41,550 bases of DNA. Origin: Verrucomicrobiia bacterium (GTDB lineage: Bacteria > Verrucomicrobiota > Verrucomicrobiia > Limisphaerales > DSYF01). This document shows, piece by piece, positions 25,104-31,962 of the stretch. The translations under genes were made by a program, and so were the position numbers. How positions within the stretch are numbered: position 1 is the first letter of the stretch; each line of letters opens with the position of its first letter. The notes beneath the pieces were generated by a model. That model did no database searches and was not told the origin of the DNA. It saw nothing but the letters and a program-made list of their open reading frames with translations. The DNA lies in the NCBI GenBank assembly GCA_035765895.1, contig DASTWL010000002.1, positions 1 to 41,550 of the forward strand, read 5' to 3'.

Positions 25104-25537
25104 GAGGATTGAACGATGTTGTTTCGTCGCGCGCGAGTCTGCCACGGTAGGCCGATTGTCTGCGTTACAATCGTGAAACAACCGGCGCATTGCTTCGCGT
25201 TGCTCTTACAAATGCGCGGTCCGGCGCAAGCTCACCGCGCGCGTGGTTCTTTCTGGGCAGCCGCGCATTTTTTTGCGGCACCAAACCGGGTGGCGTCGCA
25301 CAACCGATTTGCGTGACCTTTCAGCGACGATGTCCGGTGGAACGGCGACGGCGGCCGCGATGGTCCCGCAAATGGTTCATCGCCAAGCGATTCGTCGCCC
25401 GCCGCGCAGTTCCTAAAACAGAACCCGCGTGTCCGCAGGCATGAAGTGATTTTCCGGACAGAACCCTAGAGTGAGCGCGGGTCAACTCATTGCTTTGGGG
25501 AGATCACGCGACACACAAGCAACAGAAATCAACAACC
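25104..25537. other. Divergent intergenic region between RCC1-repeat and PEP-CTERM genes
   Basis: About 430 bp without a convincing gene. It holds the TTGTAACGCAG-containing palindrome at 25153-25173. The frames that cross it are short and have no family features. A TAGAGT hexamer near 25468 could be a -10 for the PEP-CTERM gene, but I see no matching -35. Confidence 0.5.
25153..25173 (-). promoter_or_regulatory. Palindrome with TTGTAACGCAG element at the RCC1-repeat gene
   Basis: On the plus strand CGATTGT (25153-25159) and ACAATCG (25167-25173) form a perfect 7-bp inverted repeat around 7 bp. Read on the minus strand, TTGTAACGCAGAC spans 25170-25158; the 13-mer is shared exactly with 38757-38769. 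The element lies 50-70 bp upstream of the preferred GTG start. Confidence 0.55.
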
Positions 25538-26311
25538 ATGAAATTACTTACCAAACCAGCGGTATGGGCGGCTGGAGTCAGCCTGATCGCAGCCGGTGCG
25601 CAGGCGTTCACGGCCAATGACATTTATCTCGGCTTCAGCCAATCGGGCGCGGCGGGCGATTATCTCATCGATCTCGGGCAGGTCAGCGCCATTGGCGTGG
25701 GCGGTTCGACCGTGGTGGATCTGAGCAGTTCCGTTTCACTCAGCCAGTTCAACTCCACGTTCGTCAGCGGTCCCAACGGCGTCAGCGTGGGCGCGGTGGG
25801 TGGCGAGAGCGCGTTTCCCTCCAGTTACAGCATCTTCGCCACCACGCTGCGCATCACGGGCCCGGGCAACCCGGCCGTGGCCGGCTCCGATCTGAGCAGC
25901 GCCAGTCACAGTCAATCGGTCATCTCCAGCGCGGTGTCCGACCTCACCCAGGTGGCCTTTCCGACGGCGGGCAACGGGACGGTGGATGCGGGTAAAACGT
26001 GGGCCAGCCACGTGTTGACCCTGGGACCGGGCTCGTTTTATGGCGATTCGGGGATCAATCCCAGCTCAACGATGGACGCTTCGGGCGTCGTTTATCAGGA
26101 CTTGTGGGGGGCCACTCCTTCCGGCGCCTACACCTATCTGGGTTACTTCTCGCTCGATCTCGGCGGCTCAGAGGCCAGCCTGACGTTTACCCCCACGGCG
26201 GCGCCGGTTCCGGAGCCGAGCGGCATGGCGCTTTTCGGCCTCGGCGCGGTGGTCTGCCTCTTCACGCTCCGCAACCACAATCACAACCGGCGCCGCGGCG
26301 ATTACGTGTGA
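25538..26311 (+). CDS. PEP-CTERM surface protein
   Basis: 257 residues. N-terminal signal peptide (AVWAAGVSLIAAGAQAF), a beta-rich extracellular domain, then the C-terminal sorting signal: VPEPSG, a hydrophobic segment (MALFGLGAVVCLFTL) and a basic end (RNHNHNRRR). PEP-CTERM proteins are processed by exosortase; none is in this window. The tail after the TM is longer than usual and includes HNHN. ATG 25538 gives a normal signal peptide; the frame opens at 25490. The ectodomain resembles that of the protein at 29839 (DIYLGF, YLIDLG, AYTYLGYFSLD), so the two are paralogues with different C-termini. Confidence 0.85.
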   Translation: MKLLTKPAVWAAGVSLIAAGAQAFTANDIYLGFSQSGAAGDYLIDLGQVSAIGVGGSTVVDLSSSVSLSQFNSTFVSGPNGVSVGAVGGESAFPSSYSIFATTLRITGPGNPAVAGSDLSSASHSQSVISSAVSDLTQVAFPTAGNGTVDAGKTWASHVLTLGPGSFYGDSGINPSSTMDASGVVYQDLWGATPSGAYTYLGYFSLDLGGSEASLTFTPTAAPVPEPSGMALFGLGAVVCLFTLRNHNHNRRRGDYV

Positions 26312-26364
26312 ACCCGATTCACGAAAACCAGTAACAGCAACCAAAAAGAAACAGCAACCAGAAC

Positions 26365-27606
26365 ATGAACATGAAATCAGCAACCACGGCCGCCCTCATC
26401 GCCTTGGGCCTCATCTCCCAGGCCAGTGCCGACAACGTTGTTTACCTCACCGGATCAACGGCGTTCCGTTCCACCGTTTACAACGTGCTGGCCGGCACGA
26501 ATGTGTTTGACGTGGCGCCCACGTATGTCAGCCGCAAAGGCTCGGGCAGTTCGGCCAGCTACATGCTGTTCCACGGCGACATCAACGGCACGCCCACCTA
26601 CATCAACTGCGTGTGGAGCGGTTCCGAAGCCGGCATCGCCTCCGTCGCAAACGTGACGATCGACAACGACGGCAATCCGCTGCCGGGCTCGCCGGCCACG
26701 TGGTTGAAAGCCGATGGCTCGGTGACGGGCAACGACACCGGCGCTCCGACGTCGGGTGAACTGGAAGCGTCCAGCCACGGTGCCGATCTGGCCATGGCGG
26801 ACACGTCGCAGGCCGTTTCGCTGACACCCAAGGTGGCCAACACCTCGACCGATTTGAAGGACTACGGCACAGTCGGCATCGTCACATTTGTCTGGGTCAA
26901 GAACCTCAACTCCAGCCCCTCGGCGGAGTGGAGCGCGCTGACGAACGTCAGCATTCCGCAGCTCAACTCGCTGATCAGCGCCGGCTATCAACCGGCGGCG
27001 TTCTTCACCGGGAATGTGGCGCACACCAACAACAACGTCTATCTCGTGGGCCGCAACAAGGGCTCCGGCACGCGCGCCAACACGCTGGCCGACACGCTCT
27101 ACGGCACCACGCGGAGCGTGCAGCAGTTTTCCATCGGCGGCGGGGTTTCCACGCCGACGGACGGCACGCTCACCCTCGCCTATGAAGGCAACAACGGCTA
27201 CGAAAGCGGCGGCGGCGTGGCAGGCGCGTTGAAAGTGGACGGCAGTTGCGGGCAGACGGATCCGTTCTTCCCCGGCAAGCCCGGCTGGCTGGCCATTGGC
27301 TACCTCGGCATCGGCGACGCGGGCGGAACGCTGGCCAACAACTGGCTGACGCTCGATGGCACGGCCGAGTCCGACGGCGCCATTGCGGAAGGCCGGTATT
27401 CGTTCTGGGGCCATGAGCACGTGTTCGGCAAGCAGAACATCAGCGGTTTCCTCGACACGGTGGGCGGCAAGCTGCACGACGGCATCATCGCCAACCTGGA
27501 AACCGCCGGCGCGGGCAGCAATCCGGCCGCGCACTCCGGTGCCATCGCGGTGAAATACATGCACTGCGACAAGGCCAGCGACGTGGCCTTCCCGACCCGC
27601 AACTGA
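26365..27606 (+). CDS. Exported PstS-like (PBP-fold) protein
   Basis: 413 residues. Signal peptide (AALIALGLISQASA). The mature protein begins NVVYLTGSTAFRST, resembling the GAGSTF phosphate loop of PstS, and later has VYLVGRNKGSGTRANTL, matching the RSDGSGT loop of PstS. This suggests a periplasmic-binding-protein fold of the PBP_like_2/PstS type, though it is longer and otherwise diverged. It lies 53 bp after the PEP-CTERM gene and may be cotranscribed. No permease or ATPase is adjacent, so a soluble scavenging or sensing role, or another ligand, is possible. No PHO box is seen upstream. Confidence 0.65.
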   Translation: MNMKSATTAALIALGLISQASADNVVYLTGSTAFRSTVYNVLAGTNVFDVAPTYVSRKGSGSSASYMLFHGDINGTPTYINCVWSGSEAGIASVANVTIDNDGNPLPGSPATWLKADGSVTGNDTGAPTSGELEASSHGADLAMADTSQAVSLTPKVANTSTDLKDYGTVGIVTFVWVKNLNSSPSAEWSALTNVSIPQLNSLISAGYQPAAFFTGNVAHTNNNVYLVGRNKGSGTRANTLADTLYGTTRSVQQFSIGGGVSTPTDGTLTLAYEGNNGYESGGGVAGALKVDGSCGQTDPFFPGKPGWLAIGYLGIGDAGGTLANNWLTLDGTAESDGAIAEGRYSFWGHEHVFGKQNISGFLDTVGGKLHDGIIANLETAGAGSNPAAHSGAIAVKYMHCDKASDVAFPTRN

Positions 27607-27629
27607 TCGGGCCTCGCAAAATCATCATC

Positions 27630-27659
27630 AGCCAGCGCGGACGTTGCTCCGCGCTGGCT
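27630..27659 (+). terminator. Hairpin terminator after the PstS-like gene
   Basis: AGCCAGCGCGGA (27630-27641) pairs with TCCGCGCTGGCT (27648-27659) across a 6-nt loop, followed by TTGAACTTT. It lies 24 bp after the stop of the PstS-like gene. The T tract is weak but the 12-bp GC-rich stem is strong. Confidence 0.75.
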
Positions 27660-27687
27660 TTGAACTTTCCCATCCGGTGATGAACGC

Positions 27688-28596
27688 ATGAACCGCGCAT
27701 TGAAATGGTCGCTCGGCCTGAATCTGCTGGCGTTGGCCGGCTTGGGGCTGACGCTGAGTTCGCTCCCCCCGGCGCGTAATTCCTACGAGGAGTCTCCTTC
27801 CATTCCGCCGCGGCATGTCGCCGCCGCCAAGGTCGCGCCGGCGGCCGCCGCGTTTCACTGGGATCAACTCGGCGATGCGCGCGATTATCCGGCTTACGTG
27901 GCGAACTTGCGGGCGGCCGGCTGTCCGGAAGCGACGCTGCGCGACATCGTGAGCGGCGACGTGGCCCGCGCCTTTGCGCTTCAGCGGCGCTGCCGGGGGC
28001 TCGATGGTTCCGGTGATGGCCCGTGGTCGCGCGCGCGGGAAACCCAGCTTGTCACTGCGCTCGTGGGGACTGCAACGCACGTTGACGACACGCTGGCCAT
28101 GGCACACCGGCAAGAGGCGATCCCAACGGCGACGGCGGAAACCGCAGTCGCTGCGAACGATTTTGATCAAGCCGCAAGCCGCCCTGTGGTCGCGCCGGCT
28201 CCGACCGCAGCGGCCGGGATGCCGCCGACCACGATGCGCGAGCAATCCGCGGCGAACACCCCCGCACGTTTGCCTGCGCCGCATTATCCGGTGGTGTATC
28301 AGGACGCCGTTGCGGCGGCGCCGCAACTGAGCGCAGCCGAACAGGCGGTGATCGCACGGGTGCAACAGCAGTTCGTGGCGGACATCGGTGGTCTGAATCA
28401 GAATCCGCAGGATCCGGCGTATCGGGCGCGCTGGCAGACGGCCCAGCAACTGGCGGATGATGCGCTGCGCGCGAATCTTGGCGCGCAGTTCTACCTGAAT
28501 TCCCGTTTGCAGCAGTATTTTCGGAACTTCCAGCAGCAGATTCTGTCCGCAGGCACCGGACCGTTGAGCATTAATCCGGACCGGCTGGCGGAGTAG
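27688..28596 (+). CDS. Membrane-anchored or secreted protein of unknown function
   Basis: 302 residues. An N-terminal hydrophobic segment (LKWSLGLNLLALAGLGLTLSSL) is a signal peptide or anchor. Residues ~55-100 hold a segment (FHWDQLGDARDYPAYVANLRAAGCPEATLRDI, given here only for its W, DY and GCPE residues) that I believe recurs in hypothetical Verrucomicrobiota proteins. The middle (~130-205) is Ala/Pro/Thr-rich and probably disordered. The C-terminal ~90 residues are helical and Gln-rich (EQAVIARVQQQFV, RLQQYFRNFQQQI). No function can be assigned. It converges with the Sel1-repeat gene. Confidence 0.65.
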   Translation: MNRALKWSLGLNLLALAGLGLTLSSLPPARNSYEESPSIPPRHVAAAKVAPAAAAFHWDQLGDARDYPAYVANLRAAGCPEATLRDIVSGDVARAFALQRRCRGLDGSGDGPWSRARETQLVTALVGTATHVDDTLAMAHRQEAIPTATAETAVAANDFDQAASRPVVAPAPTAAAGMPPTTMREQSAANTPARLPAPHYPVVYQDAVAAAPQLSAAEQAVIARVQQQFVADIGGLNQNPQDPAYRARWQTAQQLADDALRANLGAQFYLNSRLQQYFRNFQQQILSAGTGPLSINPDRLAE

Positions 28597-28633
28597 GACC
28601 GAGCGCGGGGCCACGGCGGGGCGTGCCTTCAAT

Positions 28634-29563
28634 TTAATCAGCCGCGTGCGGGGGCGATGCCGGGGCCGATTCGGTGCCGGTCGGCCGGCTTGTCAGGAAC
28701 GCTTCCACCCGCCGGCGAGCCTCAGCCAGTTGGGTTGGTGTCAGCCGTCGCAGGCGATCGTATTCGTCGCAGAAATGCCGCCCCACCATGTCGCCTTGCC
28801 GCGCGCTTAAGGCAAACCACTTGTAGGCTTCGACGAGATCGCAAGGCACGCCGTTTCCGTCCTGATACATCACGCCCAAGTTGGCTTGAGCGCGGGCCTC
28901 GCCGTGCTCGGCAGCGCGGCGATACCAGTGCAGCGCCTGCTCAAAGTCGCGGGTCACCCCAAAACCAAATTGATGGAGGAATCCAAGATTGTTCATGGCG
29001 GGGACGTAGTCTTGTCTGGCGGCCTGGCCAAGCCAGCGGGCTGCGCTGGCATAGTCCGTGTGATTGGTGTCCCCGCGAATGCCGCCGTTCAGATACAACT
29101 GGCCCAGGGCGTTGGCCGCTTCGGGTTGACCGTGTTCGGCAGCACGCTGCCACCAGCGCACGGCGGCATTGAGATCAGGCGCAACCCCGGCGCCGTGGGC
29201 GCAGGCGTAACCGAGACTGTATTCGGCCAGGGAATCCTGCTGGGCCGCGGCCTGGCGAAACCAATGCACGGCTTCGGCCAGGTTTTTCTCCACGCCCAGG
29301 CCACGGGCGTAATAGGCGCCCAGTTCCGTTTGGGCCGGTGCGAAGCCCAGCCGGGCGGCGCGCCGATAATGTTCGGCGGCCCGCGAAAAATCCTGCGGCA
29401 CGCCGTCGCCCTGGGCGAAGCGTTTCCCGAGTTCGTATTCGCGGCGGGCCGCTTCCTGATTGGCGGCGGGCGCGGCTATATGGCGGCAGGCTGCCAGCGT
29501 CAGGGCGAGCAACAACGTGCCGATCACGCTTGCGCCACAGATCCACGGAGTTTTTCGGTTCAT
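28634..29563 (-). CDS. Sel1-repeat lipoprotein
   Basis: 309 residues. A lipoprotein signal peptide ends LALTLAAC, with a lipobox cysteine. About six Sel1-type TPR-like repeats follow, with the period visible as A--WYRRAAEHG-A-AQ-NLG--Y--G-GV--D (e.g. ALHWYRRAAEHGEARAQANL). Such solenoids mediate protein-protein interactions in the periplasm or at the outer membrane. The C-terminal ~50 residues are non-repeat. An ATTGTAAC element lies ~95 bp upstream (29656-29663, minus strand). Partner unknown. Confidence 0.85.
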   Translation of the reverse strand: MNRKTPWICGASVIGTLLLALTLAACRHIAAPAANQEAARREYELGKRFAQGDGVPQDFSRAAEHYRRAARLGFAPAQTELGAYYARGLGVEKNLAEAVHWFRQAAAQQDSLAEYSLGYACAHGAGVAPDLNAAVRWWQRAAEHGQPEAANALGQLYLNGGIRGDTNHTDYASAARWLGQAARQDYVPAMNNLGFLHQFGFGVTRDFEQALHWYRRAAEHGEARAQANLGVMYQDGNGVPCDLVEAYKWFALSARQGDMVGRHFCDEYDRLRRLTPTQLAEARRRVEAFLTSRPTGTESAPASPPHAAD

Positions 29564-29838
29564 GCAACCGCCAGTTTAGAAAATGGGATTTGCGAAATAC
29601 AAGTGACGGTCCGGTTGCGCTTGGGTGACGACGCGATGGCGAAAACCGCTTCGATGTTACAATCGCGTGTGGTGGCGGCGGCAGTGGGAGCCAACGGAAA
29701 TAAGAATCCGGGCAACCATGTGTCGCTGGCCGTTCTGCCGGCAGCCGGCGTCCCCGGCCGGCGCGTCCGGAAGCAGGCAGTCGATGTCCGTCGACTGGTG
29801 GTTGGCCGGGGGCGTTCTTCAGTAGGTTGATCCTGCAA

Positions 29839-30897
29839 ATGACAATCATGACACTCTTCAAGATGACTTCGCGTGTTTCCAAGGCCCGCGTGTGGGCGAT
29901 GATTCTGGCGGCCGGGCTGCTCACGCCCGTGTTGAGCCAGGCGCAGTATTTCGATTATGCCAGAAGCACGTCCGGCCGGGGCGCCTTGCTGGCCGGTTTT
30001 CGGAAGCCGGGCGTGGGCACGTATGAACTCGTGGTGAATGCGGGCAACATCACCGATTTGCTGGCCGTTCCGGCCGGAACGACCACCACCATCGGCACGT
30101 TCACCCCGGGCCAGCTGGCCGCCGCCTTCAGCGACCTGAATAATTTGAACTGGTCGGTGATGGGGACGTTTTACAATCCCGAGTTCGGCACCTGGTCGGG
30201 CTTCCACGGCAGCACGCTCTGGTTCACGCTGCCCCGCGGCAATGTGGCGGTGCAGACGGCGGCCCCCGCGCGTCGTTCCTATTCCTCCCAAAGCGCTGTC
30301 ATGGTTTCCGTGGACTCCATCGGCACCGGTGCGAACTACATTTCGACGACGCTGGGCACCACGAACAACAACAACAATCTGACCCTTGTGCGGGAACCGG
30401 CCGATGGCGATCCACATACGCTCAGCTACAACCTCGACGCGACGAGCGGCCTGCTGGCGAACATGCCGGCTTCGATTGAGAACACGACGCCGGCGAGTTT
30501 CACCGCGGCCGTGCGCTCCGACTTGTATCAGTCGGTGCCCAACGGTTACGCGGATCCCTACAGCGGCACGACCAGCGGTGCGGCATACTACGCGGGCTAT
30601 TTCACGTTCAACCCGGATGGCACGCTGACGTTCACCCGCGCATCCGGCACGGTGCCGCTGCCGCCGGCGCCGCAGATCACGCAGATCATAAGGGCTGGCA
30701 ACACCTCGACCGTCTCGTTCACGACCGCCAGTGGCAGCTACACCTACTCGTTGCGTTACACCAATGCCGCGGGCTTGACGGCGCCGGTGAGCACCTGGCC
30801 GGTGGCGGCCACCACCGTGACGGGCGACGGCACGGTGAAGTCGTTGTCGGACACCACCACGGAGGCGGGACGCTTTTACCGCGTCAGCGCACAGTAG
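29839..30897 (+). CDS. Secreted protein, PEP-CTERM-protein paralogue with C-terminal FYRV module
   Basis: About 352 residues. Signal peptide (VWAMILAAGLLTPVLSQAQ). The ectodomain (RGALLAGFRKPGVGTYELVV, NITDLLAV, AAYYAGYFTFNPDGTLTFT) resembles the PEP-CTERM protein at 25538, but there is no PEP-CTERM tail. Instead the last ~70 residues form a beta module (YTYSLRYTNAAGL, STWPV, EAGRFYRVSAQ) shared with the RCC1-repeat protein. Several in-frame ATGs (29827, 29839, 29848, 29863) make the start uncertain. A strong terminator follows. Function unknown, presumably at the surface or outside the cell. Confidence 0.7.
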   Translation: MTIMTLFKMTSRVSKARVWAMILAAGLLTPVLSQAQYFDYARSTSGRGALLAGFRKPGVGTYELVVNAGNITDLLAVPAGTTTTIGTFTPGQLAAAFSDLNNLNWSVMGTFYNPEFGTWSGFHGSTLWFTLPRGNVAVQTAAPARRSYSSQSAVMVSVDSIGTGANYISTTLGTTNNNNNLTLVREPADGDPHTLSYNLDATSGLLANMPASIENTTPASFTAAVRSDLYQSVPNGYADPYSGTTSGAAYYAGYFTFNPDGTLTFTRASGTVPLPPAPQITQIIRAGNTSTVSFTTASGSYTYSLRYTNAAGLTAPVSTWPVAATTVTGDGTVKSLSDTTTEAGRFYRVSAQ

Positions 30898-30936
30898 CGG
30901 CGTTGACCGGAACGTTGCTCCAGACTTTCACGCTTG

Positions 30937-30967
30937 AACGGCCGGCCCGAGATGGGCCGGCCGTTTT
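30937..30967 (+). terminator. Rho-independent terminator
   Basis: AACGGCCGGCCC (30937-30948) and GGGCCGGCCGTT (30954-30965) form a perfect 12-bp stem with a 5-nt loop, followed by TTGCTTT. It lies 40 bp after the stop of the secreted-protein gene and should end its transcript. Confidence 0.88.
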
Positions 30968-31231
30968 GCTTTGTGAGTGTGCCGTGCCGGGGCCGAATTA
31001 CTCGCGGCCCGGCGTTCTTGGAGTGCACTTTTTTGCGGTTGCTGTGCAGATATTGGCGAGGGGCACCGCTACAATGCGCCACATGTTCCACCCGCTCGCG
31101 GCTTTCCCCCGAGGAGTCCATGCCTCGGTCCAGCGCGTCTTTCAAGGCCGGTGTGGGGTGCAGCCTTTCGCCGGTCCGGCCGCTTCGCTTTGTTCAGTTG
31201 GATGAAATCACCCAGACCCAATACCAAACGC
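30968..31231. other. Intergenic region upstream of the frameshifted secreted-protein gene
   Basis: About 265 bp with no supported gene. It contains a TACAAT hexamer near 31070 that could be a -10, but no -35 at acceptable spacing. The frames crossing it look like shadows. Confidence 0.4.
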
Positions 31232-31886
31232 ATGAAAGCACGACACCATCCCCGCGCCGTGGCCACGCTGCTGTCGTTGGCCCCGACTGCTCCCCTGTGG
31301 GCGCAGTTGCAATGGAATGTTTACAGCACCAGCGGCGCGCTCGTCACCGCCAACGTGGCGACCGGCGGCGATGCGACTTACGGCGGCAGCGTGACGTTCA
31401 CGGTGCCGGCCAACACGGAACGCATCTTCATCACGCGGTCCTTTGCGCCGGTGGACCTTTCTGCGGCCAGCGCCAGCGCCAAAATCAACTTCACGCTCAG
31501 CGTGGGCGGCGGCTTGTATCCGCTGTCCGGTCGCGTCATCGGCATGGGGCTGCTGAACGATCCGGGCACGCCCGGCCCGGCGCTGGACGGCACGGGTTAT
31601 TGGACAGACCTGCACACGGGCAACAATCCGCCGTCGTTCGAACTGTTTTACCGGCCGGCCACCGTGGGGAACTTTTTTTCAATATGACAGCAGCCACAAG
31701 CTGGGCTCGGGCAAGATCAGCTCCGGCCATCCGTCCAACAACATTCCCTACGGGATAAAGTTTCAGTTGAACGAAAACGCCAGCGCGAGCGCCATCAGCA
31801 TCGGCACGAGTTCCTCCACCTCATCTCATCGCCCTGAGCGAACGGGCGTGGTTGGCAACCCGTGCCCGGGCGAGTTTAACAGGTGA
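31232..31886 (+). pseudogene. Secreted beta-rich protein gene interrupted by a frameshift at a T7 run
   Basis: The first frame (31232-31687) encodes a signal peptide (AVATLLSLAPTAPLWAQ) and a beta-rich exported domain, then stops shortly after ATVGNFF. At that point is a run of seven T (31673-31679). With six T the frame would continue QYDSSHKLGSGKISS, IPYGIKFQLNENASAS to the stop at 31884-31886, with sensible composition. So the gene is split by a +1 change at a homopolymer: sequencing error, real mutation or slippage-based phase variation. No family is recognised. It lies between two terminators. Confidence 0.6.
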
Positions 31887-31895
31887 TTCACAGGC

Positions 31896-31936
31896 ACCGG
31901 AGCGTCGGCCTTGTGCGGGCGCTCCGGTTTGCTTTT
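31896..31936 (+). terminator. Rho-independent terminator
   Basis: ACCGGAGCG (31896-31904) and CGCTCCGGT (31920-31928) form a 9-bp stem with a 15-nt loop, followed by TTTGCTTTT. It lies 10 bp after the end of the frameshifted gene and just before the convergent end of tpsA. The T tract is on the plus strand only. Confidence 0.7.
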
Positions 31937-31962
31937 CGGGTGGTGCGTGCCCGCCGCGCGGC

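Noticed and set aside
29600-29640. Possible PHO-box-like CGTCAC repeats 22 bp apart upstream of the Sel1 gene
   Set aside because: The intermediate repeat at 11 bp is not recognisable, and the flanks do not match the two better boxes.
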